Assembly: GCA_022749755.1 (NCBI GenBank) | Contig: CM040448.1 | Span: 9,918,481-9,982,480 of the forward strand | From: Azadirachta indica | Lineage: Eukaryota; Streptophyta; Magnoliopsida; Sapindales; Meliaceae | DNA: 64,000 bases | Reading direction: 5' to 3' | In this document: positions 36,231 through 49,206 of the stretch, one piece after another | Layout: the number at the start of each line of letters is the position of its first letter | Numbering within the stretch: the first letter of the stretch is position 1 | Translations under genes and position numbers: made by a program | Notes under the pieces: model-generated | What the model saw: only the letters and a program-made list of their open reading frames with translations | What the model was told of the DNA's origin: nothing | Database searches by the model: none

Positions 36231-38920
36231 CTATAATATAACTTTTAATTATGTTATTAAAAGCTTTTAATTTTTGGACTTATGTTTTAATCATGGGCTT
36301 GTAATTTGAAAATATAAAAGGTTTCAATTTTTTTTGCTTCTTTTTTTTTTTTAAACGGGGAATTAGGGCATGCCGGGTGATAATTTATAGTCCCTATCTC
36401 AAATTAGTTATCAAAATAAGGATGGACATTTATCCCCTTCTCTGACATAATTCTCCGATTTCTTTAAAAAGTCAGCCTAATCTTTGGCTCAAATAGGTTG
36501 GTTCCTCACGAGTTTTCGGCCTAATGGGAAAAATTGTCATTTGGAATAAGAAGTCAAGACTTTTGATCCGATTTAATTTGATGTCGCTTGGGGAAATTTG
36601 CACCTACACTTAGTGAAATTTAGCGTAAAAAATTTACAAATTTTACTTAGAATGAATGCAAATTTTTACAAGTAACACTAGACTAAATCAAATTAAGATT
36701 AACGAGTTATGGTAAATTGGCCTTTACTTTGCACTTAAAAGTGTTGAACTCATACCCTTCAATTTTGGACAGTAAGAGTACCAATCACTTTTATTAAAGG
36801 ATGAGTAGCTGAATTTAATTACCGCTTGACTTAAAATGGTTCTCTCAAATTTAATTAATTCACAAAATTTTTTACACCAATTTAATTAACTAAAGATTCC
36901 TATTAACCCAAAGAGTTGGTTGAACAGGGAATGTCAATTCGTTCAACTTATAAACTTCCTCAGAATAATATAAGAGATCAGGCTTTCAAATTTTGCCAAC
37001 ACTAAATTTGGAAGAAGTTAAAGCTTTTTTTTTTTCTTATAATAAATATTTTTATAATATTTCCTTTAATACAATTATAAAGAGCGTAATGATTTAATTA
37101 ATCAAATAAATAAAGGCTTAAAATAATGTTAATTAATAGATTCGCTTAAATCTAAAGTCAAAATAATTTAGAAACGGTGTGTGTCTAAAGGTGAACCAAA
37201 CGCATCTTTGCTTTTCTTATTCCAAGAACATGTCTTCCATTGTATTTACCCACTAAATCAATTTATTCTTTGTACAGAATATAATTAATCATTAATTCAT
37301 CATATTCCCAAGCAATATGATATAAGTAGTGATTTACTTGATTAATAATGAGAATATACATGATATTTCATGTATTTTTTACTTATTTTAAAATTTGAGT
37401 TAAATTAAATTAAATTAAATTAATCTCACTTATTATCACAGTCATTAGGGTTATTGCATCAGTATACAACAATTAGAATTTTGGGGAGATATATAAATAA
37501 CTTTTAAAACAATTTTACACATTTTGGGTGCTGATTCTATTCATCGTTAATATTCTTATTGCAAATTTTTCTCCATTTTGCACTTTTAATTTGCATTCCA
37601 TTTCTAAAGTTTACGCTGAAAAGTACTCTTAAAAAGTGGAAAGACAGAATAAATTTATATTTTGTATATAAACATTACATGTGATTGATTGTAATAGTGA
37701 TTCAACTTTTCGAATTTCTTCAATGTTGAATTACAACCTTTTCAGCTACCTACATTATTCGTATTTTTCTTTAAATGTGGGATAAAAATTTTGAATTTTT
37801 TTTACAAGTAATTCTCAATGTAATTTGATTTTTTTTTAAAGGGTCTAAATAAAAGTGAAAAATTTTATTTACAAAACATTGCTTAAATTTATAAATAGTA
37901 TACAAATATCGAATATATCTTGAACTATCTCAATTACATCTAAAAATTGAGTCCAATTTGAAGTTGTTGTTAAAATACTTTAAAAGTAATATAAAAAATT
38001 AATATAACATTATTCAGGTCTCTTTCTCCACTTAAAACTTTTTCTTGTTTGTTTATACATTTATCATAAACACGAAATAGATTACAAACTTATTTAAACT
38101 CAAATTTGCACGTATATAGAAACATTTCAATAGAATTGAAAGTGGACCATAATTATGGGCACTTAACAATAAAAATTATAGCTTAATTATTACTATAAGA
38201 AGACCATTTGAGAGTACAGAAGACCATCCATTATCGTACTGAAAAAGAAACTAAGTTTATTGAATTGAAAATGACATCATGCAATAATAAATAACAAGAA
38301 CAAGAAAACAAGGTTTTGATTTAATAAACGAAGAAAAATATGAAACAACGACAAAATTAACCATTTGTTAAGGTAATAAGATTGGTATTAGTATTTAATT
38401 AATTGCACCGCCATCATCAACGGCCCTGATGTTCGCCGTCGGCCTACCGTGGCCCATTGGGAAAAGACAATCAACTGTCCTTGGTGAATAATTTACTAAA
38501 TGATCCCTGAATGTTCTGAACTTTTGTTAGGACGAACAAGGCTATTGGCGTCATAATATAATGATTAGGTTGAATAAAATAAATGGTGTCGCTATCTCTT
38601 GTATTGGGGTTGGTAATGGTAGGGACGAGGAAATAATCGTATCGTATGGTTGTTTTCCAATACCAGAAAATGCAAAAATGTACAATAAATTAGAAGATCG
38701 TGACAATACAATTGATAGCCACAATAGTTGATTAATACGAAACATTCAAATTTTTTTGTTTACTTCATTCGTAGAAATGTACCCAAATTTGAATAAAAGT
38801 TACTCTGTAACATAATTGGATAAGATCTCTTTCTTTAAATTAGTAAACACTTTATTTAATGAATAGGTTTATTTAAATAACATTTGAAACTCAGAAAATC
38901 TGTCTGAAGGAAAATGTTAA
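36231..38920. other. AT-rich intergenic region
   Basis: No gene supported. Short stretches such as 38380-38480 and 38560-38700 are less AT-biased but have no recognised content. A pentanucleotide ATTAA-type run lies at about 37403-37423. Confidence 0.45.
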
Positions 38921-40870
38921 TAGTATTATCCGGAGAAGGGGATGCTACTAGGACTGTGATATGATGATATTCAAAGCAAGTGAAAGCGTATTAGATTTGA
39001 TTGCCTTCGCTTTAAGACAATTTGAGAGTCAAAATCTGTTATATATCTTCGAGCCATCATCATCATTAGTATTACTCCCTGTGTCGGTGCAGAAGCCAAC
39101 GAGAAAGGAGTGAATCCGCTGCGGACTAGGTCGCTTTCAATTACCATAATACCCTCCCTTTATCTAATCCACTTGACTTACACACGAGATCTTTGCGAGT
39201 ACACCACAGTCGTCGCACTACAGTAGATCTAGCAAGTTGTCATTTATGAAATTCAAGTGTTAATTTTAATACAACATTGTAATATTGTGGACCCCTACAT
39301 CGTCAGTCAACAACTGAGCCTTGCCCTTGTTTCCGACGAAGAAATCGTACCGAATCAATACATTCTTAACAAAGTTGAATTGAATACAAGACTGTAGGCC
39401 CTCAGAAACTAAATGCAAGTTATCTTGAAATTATTCAATTGGCTCGCAGCCAGCTGGCACTAATAATTGTGCTCTTTCCGCCCCTGCAGCTACTCTACGG
39501 TCTACATACCGTATACTGTTTCTCAAACGAATAAATAATTTTTTCTTCGGCGGATGGCACATAACATCCTGAAAGGGCCCTGCAGCCCTGAAAGAAGATG
39601 GACTATATGTCCAATCGCGATCTCTCCCCCTATCAGGATAAAGTTAAATAACTTGATCCTTAACGGACAATGACAGTTAGGTAATTCGACCTCGATAATG
39701 ATGGCAGTTTAGGTATACCAGTAAATTCTTACCCGTAACGCGTTCCAATGTTAACCGGTTGCAGCCGGTCACTCTCTCCCCCACCGACACCCTACTCCCG
39801 GTCACCCCCCACGTCCGTACATTTAACATCTAACATTGTTGTGTGGTTTTTAAAAGCCACTCTTCCCGCACTCACTAACTCCACTCTCTGCCAACTGCAC
39901 TGCTGTGCTTCTTCTCATAAACGCACTCTGTTTCTCTCTCCACGTATTTCAACGCACAGAGAGAGAAAAAGGCAAGTGATAATCCCGAAATGCACACTGG
40001 GATGCTGTTTTCCTGCTTCGTTTCTGGTAAGTTCTGTGCTTTCTATTAATTACTAGCCTTTTTAAACTTTTTGACTGCGTTTTGTTTATGTTCGTTGTCG
40101 TTTTGTGAATGGACCTGCGCAAGTTGACAACACGATACGAACCGAAATGAAACGCATTGTATTGTGTTGTTTGGTTTTTTCTTTCAGAATGGCGTGATAC
40201 GGGGCGTTTGATGTTTAGATCTTGTCTCGTTCTGTTGAATTTTCACCTGTAATGAGCTTTTAGTGTTCTTATATGTTGTTCTGCTCTGTTTTACTTCAGT
40301 TCGAGTTTCAGGTTTGTTTTGTTTGGCTTCGATACGTAGATGTTGCTCTCCGTTTTGCATTTTCTGTATTCTCTAATTTTCTTGCTTGATGTTAATCACG
40401 TAGCTTGTTGGTAGTGCTTAAGCATATGATTAACTACTTCAATTATACTAAACTATTAGCGGATCAGATTTTCTGTGTCATTGATTTCCAATATTGTTGG
40501 TCACGTTTAAATTGGATGTGAAACAGTGTTTTTTCACTCTCCTATATTCTGCAAAGGTCTGATTTTGTTTTGTCTCTTGATTTCTAATTCTAAGATCTTC
40601 TACAGAGATTATTGGGCTTGGCTAGTTTTCATTTGATTCTGAAAATGTATCTTATGTGCGCATCAAGTCTAACGTTTGATACAACTGATACATTATTGCA
40701 GAATTGATCTCAGATTTGCGGCTAAGTGAGGAATCTGCTGTGTTTTTCCCAGTGGAAGAAGTCTTATCATGACGAGTAGGTGCAATCTGTAAGGTTATTG
40801 GTTTTAATTCTTTCTTCATCTTCAGATATTATATATTTGATTGTAGTTGAAAAATTGAAACAACCAAAGT
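38921..40870 (+). promoter_or_regulatory. Promoter and intron-containing 5' leader of the gar2-like gene
   Basis: Base composition rises from about 38930. A leader exon probably ends at 40026 (TTTCTG followed by GTAAGT at 40027) and resumes at 40702 after TTATTGCAG, giving a 675-bp intron in the 5' UTR. Joining these exons creates an upstream ORF from ATG 39990 to a TGA at 40770-40772. A second ATG at 40769 overlaps that stop and opens a 7-codon ORF ending at 40792. Transcription start and splicing are inferred from sequence only. Confidence 0.5.
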
Positions 40871-43800
40871 ATGAAAGAGATTGACAAGAGGAAGACAAAT
40901 AATAAACAATCAAGGCGCTCTGGAAAAACTGAACGGACAGATCAGAAACAGCGTCAAGAGGATGGTGGCAAAAATTTGAATGCAAAAGAAACTGAAGCAA
41001 AGGCATCAATTACAAGACGAGACTCGGGTAATATTGTTGGTGATTCAAATCCAGGCACAGAGCCCTCTGAAGATTACGAAAATGGCGCTATAGATAATGT
41101 GGATGATGTCAACAGGTTTGAGGAGGTGCCTCTAGATCTTAAATCGAAGGGACTGAATGCTAAAGTGAATAAGAATGAAATTTTGGATGATCATTCTAGT
41201 GATTACGAGAAACAATCTAAGCAGAGTAAAAAAGAGGAATCAGATTCCGAGACTAATAAAGATTCTGTATCTTCTCAGGAGGATTCACTGGCAGTTGAGG
41301 ATGAGAAAATAGAAAAAGCTTCTAGAGTTCCCAGAAGTAAAATTCCTTCAGAGAGTGACTCCCCTGGATCAAGATTGAGGTCTAATAGACAAAGCAATAA
41401 AACACAAAGCAAGGCATTAACTAATACCCCGAAGAAATCCACAAAACCCAATAGGGGTCCTTTAAGTGTTGCTGCCAAAAGTTCTTCTGGTAAAAGTTCT
41501 AATAAAATGAATGGTCCTCCTAAACCTTCATCAGAATCTTCTGAAGGAGTTGATGATAAACCTATTGAAGAAATGAAAGAAACTAATGTTTCAGATGAGA
41601 TCTCAAATGGTGCTAAAAGTGTTACCAGTGACAATGAAACTGTTGATACTGAAGAAAATGGTGAACAAGTAGATGAGGCAATTTTAAATCAGAAGATTGA
41701 AGAAATGGAATCAAGAATTGAGAAACTTGAAGAGGAGCTGAGAGATGTTGCTGCTCTTGAAATTTCACTATATTCTGTTGTACCAGAGCATGGAAGCTCG
41801 GCACACAAGGTGCACACGCCTGCTCGACGCCTTTCTAGACTCTACATTCATGCTTGCAAGCATTGGACGCAAAACAAGCGGGCAACAATTGCTAAAAATT
41901 CTGTTTCTGGACTTGTGTTGGTTGCCAAGTCCTGTGTTAATGATGTTTCAAGGTATATGAATTATATTGTTTGATTTTTAAATATTTGGTAAGTTTTGGT
42001 AGGCTAACAATAATGGTCATCTTTTTTTTTTCTTTAAATCTTGAGGTTAACCTTCTGGTTGTCAAACACCATTGTGCTGAGGGAGATCATTTCTCAGGCA
42101 TTTGGCAATTCACATAACTCAACTCAAGTTAAAAGGTTTTTTGAGTTGAATGGGGCTGGCAAAAGAAGTGAAGGAAAATCGACGACACTAAAGTGGAAGG
42201 CCGGTTCTGGTCATAAATTAGTAAATGGTCACGTCGAATTTGATGAAGACTGGCAAGAAATGGGAACCTTCACGGCTGCATTAACAAAAGTTGAATCTTG
42301 GATATTCTCTCGGATAGTTGAGTCAGTTTGGTGGCAGGTAAAGATTTTTCTCAATGTTAATGAAGTCGGTGATTAATTTGTTGCTGTTCGTTCATAGTGA
42401 TCATCTAATTGATACATGCAGAGTTTTTTTTTTTTTTTCTTGGTAAAACTGGATTGAGCCTGTAACTTCTTGTTGGTTGAGTGATGATTAAGTGATATGC
42501 CCAAGATTCAATTAATCACTTTTACCATAAATATACAATCTTTCCATTAGTTATTATGTCTTTGTTGATATTTTCAGGCTCTGACTCCACATATGCAACC
42601 TCCTGTAGTGTCAACCAATGAATCCATTGGTAAGTTGTTGGGACCAGCTTTGGGTGACCAACAACAAGGCACGTTTTCTATCAATCTGTGGAAAAATGCT
42701 TTCCAGGATGCTCTTCAAAGACTCTGTCCTGTTCGGGCAGGAGGGCACGAATGTGGTTGCTTACCTGTTTTGGGAAGAATGGTATGTAGTTGTCTGCATT
42801 TCCTTTACTATTTCATGTACTATTTTGCTGCCTATCATATATCATAATCTCCGAGGAAAGAAATCCTCAGTAAATTTGTAGCAGACTACCGGAATCTAAA
42901 CTATTTCAGCTTCATTTTCATTGAATTGCTTTAAGGTCTTTAATTTTATGTACCTTTTTTTTTTTGGTTTATTAGGTTATGGAACATTGTGTTGCTCGTC
43001 TTGATGTGGCAATGTTCAATGCAATTCTTCGTGAATCAGCTCATGAGATCCCAACTGATCCTGTGTCAGATCCGATAGTAGATTCCAAGGTTCTGCCTAT
43101 TCCAGCTGGTGATTTGAGCTTTGGATCTGGCGCACAGCTGAAAAATTCTGTATGTATTATTTTCTCTTTTCTTTTACGTGGTTCACATGGTTTTGTCCGA
43201 GCATTTAAATCACAATCTTAGGTAGCTAGTTCTTTGATGTTCCTGCAACTAGTATTCTCAATTGTAGAACAGAAATGTTTAGGTTGTTTTCATCTTTGAA
43301 TGTGTTTCTCTTCTTTTTGGGTAATATGTTGTCAAAATATTTCAAATTTCTTTGGTTGAAAATTATTTTTGATTAATAAAAGCAGAGATTAACTTGAGAA
43401 CTTGTTGCTCTCGGAAAATTCTTGTCTGCTGAGCATAGGAGCAGATTCTTTGGCCTTTTTTTCCCCTCTTTTTTGTGAAGCTTGCTCATTCCACAGAACA
43501 GCTGCATTAAAAACTGCTTAATGAAAAGATCATATTTATTGTGAATTACATGATACAGTTACTGTCCATGCAGGTTGGGAATTGGTCTAGATGGCTCACT
43601 GATATGTTTGGCATGGATACTGATGATCTGGACTGCAGTGGGGATGATGATAGTCAGGGTGGAGTTGGTGAACCTAAATCTTTTCTTCTTCTGAACTGCC
43701 TTAGTGATCTCCTGATGCTCCCAAAAGACTTGCTAGTGGACCGATCAATCAGACAGGAGGTCAACTTCATAATTACCATAAAATCTATCCTAAGAATCTT

Positions 43801-44658
43801 TTATATTTTCTGTTGAGTTGAAGGACTGAGCTCTTGATGGAAATTTCTGCTGTCATGGTTTTAGGTATGCCCATCAATTAGTCTTCCATTGATTAAACGG
43901 ATACTTTGCAACTTCACTCCGGATGAATTTTGTCCTGATCCTGTCCCAGGAGCTGTGCTGGAGGCACTGAATGCTGAGGTATTAGCATTAGATCATGGTT
44001 GCCTTAATTGTACACTATTTTTTCTGTTGTCATATTTTATATACCTGTCCATTAAGTTTTGCCTTAGTGGTATGCTAATTGCTGAAATATATTATTGCAT
44101 ATGCCATTTTGCTGAGCAAAATCTAAGTGTACTCAATTAACTTCATTCAACTCTTTGATCTATTATTCTGTTGGAAACATCGGTATTTGACTATTTTATG
44201 CAGTTTATGTTTCTTAACAAAACCTCAAATATTATGTTTTAACTAAAAGCACAGAGATCAGAAAACAAGTAGTGATAAACTTTTCTTGTATACTTATTTT
44301 ATCTGTTTAGAGCATCACTGAGCGGAGATTATCAGGAGATTCAACTAGAAGCTTCCCTTACATGGCTGCTCCAGTTGTTTACATCCCCCCTTCCTCTTCT
44401 GACGTGGCAGAAAAAGTTGCCGAGGCTGGAGGGAAATCTCAGTTGTTAAGGAACGTATCAGTTATACAGAGGAAAGGATACACCAGTGATGAGGAACTTG
44501 AGGAGCTGGATTCTCCTCTTGCATCCATCATCGACAAATTGCCTCCATCGCCAACTATCATAGCCAGTGAAAATGGTAATGGAAAACACAAAGATAATAC
44601 CGGTTATACCGCCAGAAATGCAAGGTATGAGCTCCTCCGCGAGGTGTGGTCTTCATGA
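40871..44658 (+). CDS. gar2-like coiled-coil protein (At2g42320/At3g57780 type), 7 exons
   Basis: Exons 40871-41952, 42046-42337, 42578-42781, 42976-43149, 43574-43759, 43865-43978 and 44311-44658 join in frame to 799 residues. Residues 1-265 are highly charged, rich in Ser, Lys, Glu and Asp and low in complexity, the reason for the old 'nucleolar protein gar2-like' label. A heptad-rich helix (268-300) follows. From 300 on there is a conserved domain including RLSRLYIHACKHW and RLTFWLSNTIVLREI, which reminds me of the DIL-type region of myosin V relatives; that is a weak resemblance. The C-terminal tail has an acidic DEELEELDS stretch and ends in YELLREVW. Function is not established. An AATAAA lies at 44967. 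The Ser/Lys-rich N terminus could be nuclear or cytoskeletal; the sequence does not decide. Confidence 0.88.
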
Positions 44659-44966
44659 AAGTCAAAAAGTAAGTTGTGTGTTGTGTATATCTGTGTTTTT
44701 CTTTCCCTTTTTGTATTTTAAAGAAAGGAGAGTTAATATGGTGAAACAGAGACAAACAAATGTAAACTATAAGATAAAATACCAAAAACAATTAAAAAAA
44801 ATATTAGATAGTGTCTCTTAGACACTCATTGTGAACAGATTTTAGTTGTTCTAAAGATATCTTGTAGCTGCTTTCAACAGTATCCCTTTCGATGGTAGTT
44901 TGCGAATGTTGTGCTTTTATTTTATGCTTTCAATGTATAACAGTGAGCTTGTAAGGCTCCCGATCC

Positions 44967-44972
44967 AATAAA
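44967..44972 (+). terminator. Polyadenylation signal of the gar2-like gene
   Basis: AATAAA 309 bp after the stop codon; position is plausible for a plant 3' UTR but unproven. Confidence 0.4.
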
Positions 44973-46722
44973 AAGGTTAAAGAACAGTCAAATTCAGCAG
45001 ATAACACATTTTACTAAAGAAAATTCAATACTTCATGCACACAAAATCTAGTCAAATAGTGTTCAAATGGCCGTGAAATGTTTCAAAAGTGGTGTATTGC
45101 CCACACTGACAGCTCAAATAAAATGTTGGTGATACTTAAAATTTGATCTAATCAAAACAAAGTTGTTTCGTTCAGGTAACGTATATATTTTATATTTTAT
45201 ATTTATACAAGTAAGTTCAAATGATTCTTTACGGCAAAAATACAAGTGGGCTCCATTTTATTTTTTAAGTATCAATTGAGTTGTGAATTTGTGGTACAGA
45301 AGATAAAAGTAGGTTTAAATTTCTATCTTTTTTTTTTCATTGAACAAAAATTTTGCGCACGATAAAAAATAAAGTCATGTTTAAGAATAATAAACACCAA
45401 AATTCATATATTGAATCCTTTTCACTATTTTGCATAAAATCCTTTTACAAAATGTATACCCATAAACCTAATTAATAATTAAAAGTACAATAAAATAAAA
45501 AGTGATTTGTATGTTATTTTAAATCTCTTACAAAAATAAGGCAAAATGACAATTTTCCCCCTATTAGATTTAGCCCTGCTACATTCCTCTTTATTAGATT
45601 AAAAATATCCAAAAATCTCCTCTATCGTTAGGAATCTTCGGTTATCCTTATAGATAATTTGGTCTTTTACAAAATTACCCTTAATATTGTTAGCATGTAA
45701 AAGGTATAATAAGAACAAAATCCAACGTCTCTTTCACATATATATTAAATTGTTAAAAATGAAAATAGTCATTTAATACATTTTTGGTGTTGGAAGAGGA
45801 AGCCAAACATAAATCAAATAGCCATATTCTTAATGCATCTTCTTAAGCCAAACACAATTAGTTAAGGCATTTTCTCGCAAATTCGGATGATTTAAGTTAT
45901 TATTATTACATTGGATGAAAACTGGTAGGAGAAACAGAAGAAGAAGAAAAAGAAGAAGATGATGATAAGGCAGAACAGTTGCAGCTTTCATGGTGTTTTT
46001 GTTTTTGCAGGCCTGAGAAACTGAAAATGGACATAGAGAAAACAAGAGATTTGATGATTCGTTTGGTGCTTGAAAGCTGACTTTTTAGATTATTTTATAG
46101 AGTTTCTGGATCTTGAAAATGGTCATCATTTTAAAATAATACATGTGCGACATGATTTAATTTAAACATTTTATCCACTAGCAAATAAATCCAACAACAG
46201 AAAAATCTCTTATCGTCCACTTATAAGTTAAATCGTCAACATATATCACCACCTTTCACTTCGTTAAATTTCACCTGTTACCTTTCTAACAGCAGGGGAT
46301 TTTTGAATATTTTTTTGAGAAATTTCTCAAAATAGCTTTAATTGAAACTCAATTTACGTAAATAGTCACTTCAAATTTTCTTTTATCAATTTAGTCCAAC
46401 ATCTATTTTTCAAACAATTGAATTCTTTTCACATTTTAACACTATTTGTTTGCCTTTCTCTTCTTTACTAACTACAATTTCATCCAACTTTTTTTAATTA
46501 AGAATACTAATAAATACGTATTCATTATAATTAATACAACAAAAATTTAATCATATAGTAAAATAGCTATGGCAAATTACATCATCTTACTTTATGAAGC
46601 AAAGCCTCAATTCACTTGTACATACAAACTTGTTACTAGAGACATAGGCTGAATAAATACGCATTATTGAACCAAATATGAAAATGCTCAACATATCAGG
46701 TTTTGATTTTCTTCATAAGGGC
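44973..46722. other. Intergenic region between convergent genes
   Basis: The 3' ends of the gar2-like gene (plus) and the lectin kinase (minus) face each other here. Apart from one candidate small secreted peptide at 45830-45991 nothing is recognised. Confidence 0.5.
45830..45991 (-). CDS. Possible small secreted peptide, 53 residues
   Basis: From the ATG at 45991 the frame encodes 53 residues. It starts with MKAATVLP, then a very hydrophobic leucine run (about residues 10-25) resembling a secretion signal, with a possible cleavage after a Cys near residue 28. The remainder is short, with an Asn run, one further Cys and a basic end. Upstream extension to 46045 adds 18 residues without signal-peptide character. 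I recognise no family (not CLE, IDA or RALF). The leucine run derives from CTT repeats, so chance is a real possibility. It could also be a first exon of an unseen gene. Confidence 0.2.
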   Translation of the reverse strand: MKAATVLPYHHLLLFLLLLFLLPVFIQCNNNNLNHPNLRENALTNCVWLKKMH

Positions 46723-49206
46723 TTAAGCATTTGTTGATGATGAGGAGCTCTTCGCTTGAGATGAAGCAGTTGAAGTGTTACTTCGGGTATGCGAACTCTG
46801 ACCTGAGGATGATTCAGTGAAGAAGATTATGTGCTCCTTGTTGTCAACGAATACTTGGAGAGATCTTGGAATTGGAGGCATGGTCACGTCCAAAACTCCT
46901 TCAAGGATTTGAACTACTTGACCCATTTGTGGCCTGTGAGTTTCTTCATCTTGGATGCACCAACAAGCAACTTTGCAAATTCTTGAAAGCTCTTCTGCAT
47001 CAGCATTTCCCTCCAGTCTTGGGTCTACTAGGCTAAGGAGATCACCGCCTTCAGTAGTTTGTTTAGCAGCCCAAGTTGGGAAGAATTTCACTCTTCCATC
47101 TTCAGACTGCTCAGAGTTTCTCCTTCCTGATAGAAATTCAAAGAGCATCATGCCATAGCTGTAGACATCGGCTTTGGCTGTTATGGCCACTCCTGAAATC
47201 CATTCAGGTGCAAGATAACCTCTTGTCCCTCTCATTGTTGTTAGGACACGGCTGAACTCTCTTCCAACAAGCTTTGCCAGGCCAAAATCTGCCACTTTCG
47301 GACACAATTCAGCATCTAATAGAATGTTCTCTGGCTTTATGTCACAGTGTATGATGCAGTCTCTGCACTTCTCATGGAGATAAGCCAAACCTCTGGCTGT
47401 TCCTAGAGCAATTTGGTATCTTGTTTTCCAATCGAGAACCTTCGAATCCTTTTCATGGAATAGATGGGAGTCTAAGGAACCGTTTGCCATGTAATCGTAG
47501 ACAAACAATCTTTTAGTACCTTCAGAGCAGAAACCCAGAAGCCTAACCAGGTTGACATGTTGGATATTCCCTATTGTGCTGACTTCTGTGCGGAATTGCT
47601 TTTCTCCCTGGCTCAAGCTCTCAAGCTTTTTCACAGCGATGACACTTGAATTAGGCAAAACTCCTTTGAAAACCGAACCAAAACCCCCTCCCCCCCAATT
47701 TGTCCGAGAAATTCTTTGTGGCAGTTTGCAAATCCTTGTATGTAAATGCCACCAGTGAACCCTCCACGACGTCAAATTTTTTTGTCGCCCTGTTTCTCCG
47801 TCTGAAGTGCACAAGCATGAGAAGGCCAATGAGAACCAGCAAAGCCACTGAGCCCAAAACACCACCAATCACTATTCCCTTGTTATTCTTGGGACTTAGA
47901 AACTCAGAAGCGGCATGCTTGAGATAAAAGGTTTTTCCCCCTTGTGCTAGCTGTTGCAGACCCAAGAAATTTCCATTCCAGATTGAACAACCATTATGAT
48001 AAGAATAAGCAGTGCAAGAGCAGTTATTCAAGCAGAAAATTTCACATTCCTTGATACTCTCGACTGCCACAGATTGTGGATGCCGAGGCAAAGCCATGTT
48101 AGAATATTCTAAAAATTTGTCACTCTTTCCATTGGCAAGACTGTTATTTTCGCAATGCAGCTGGGTTTTCCTCAAACAGCCACCGGAATAATCTTTCAAG
48201 TTCCAATCATTCTCCGATTTTCGCTGAAATCCTTGCAAACATGTACAGAATCGCTCAGTTTGCAGCTCATTGCAGGTGCTAAATTGACCACAATAAGCAT
48301 ATACCTCGCATTGTTGTCTCGGTTGAGACCAAAACATAAACCAGGACTTGCTCCTGTCCGACCAATTAATTTGCTTAATCTGCCCCGAAATATCCATAAC
48401 AAATCGAGATGTAGTGGCATCTTTCACGCTATATGTAAAATAACTCTCGTTTTCATTCGACACATAGCTGAAGTTGTAGATATAATTTAGTCTCATTTCA
48501 GGAACCAAAGTGAAAAGTTTTTCATTTTCATCCCAAGATCCACTGTCCCAATATTTTTCAGACCTCTTCCACAAAATAACATATGAATTGGATCCATCTG
48601 GGGCCAGCTCAAGAGAGAACAGACCAGGTGCAGGATCTTCTATATTCTTCCATGAAGTGAGAAGTTGACTGACATTGGTTCGCTTGTCGTATCCCAACTT
48701 CATACCGGGGAGCCATGTATGAGCTGGATGATCACAACTTTGCCATAGCGGCTCTGATAACTTATTTGACAAATCTCTCAAAACAAGATTTCCATTATCT
48801 AGAAGAACTGCTTCTAGAGGTCGTGTGGTGGGGGAGGTCAAATTTGTGGACCAAATTGGCAATTTTGATTCATTAAAAAGGACTAAGTTACCATCTGAGA
48901 TTCGCAGACTTGAAGAAAATGTATCAGAAACAGGCTTTTCTCTATTTGCCACCCAAACTATGGTTTGTTCGGAAACTTTATAGTACCACATGCCTATGTA
49001 ATACTTTGAAGACTTACTAACTTTCCTGGGGCCGGGTTGAAGAAGCCTAATGCAAAAATCCCATCTGCAGAGACAATAGTTTGATCACCAGAGAGAGATT
49101 GGTTTGCAGAAATGGTGTCAGCTCCAAAGGAGACATGGGATTTGAGTGAGAAGCACATGAAAAGAGCACAAAGCATCAACCCTGAATTGTTCTTCACAAT
49201 ATCCAT
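46723..49206 (-). CDS. G-type lectin S-receptor-like Ser/Thr kinase, two frameshifts
   Basis: Single-exon receptor kinase, about 827 codons. In order: signal peptide (MDIVKNNSGLMLCALFMCFS), B-lectin domain with QSLSGDQTIVS and IVWVANRE, S-locus glycoprotein domain, cysteine-rich EGF-like and PAN/apple domains (CFCTC-type and CEIFCLNNCSC segments), one membrane helix (GVLGSVALLVLIGLLMLV), then a kinase. The kinase keeps the Lys in IAVKKLES, a non-RD catalytic loop (HCDIKPEN), DFG and APEW. It resembles what I recall as At2g19130. The frame is broken twice: near 49028-49036 (about one base missing in a C/G run, stop at 48996-48994) and at the 7-base G run 47690-47696 (one base extra) inside the Gly-rich ATP loop. 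Everything else is intact, so either a young pseudogene or homopolymer sequence errors. Function would be sensing at the plasma membrane. Confidence 0.85.
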
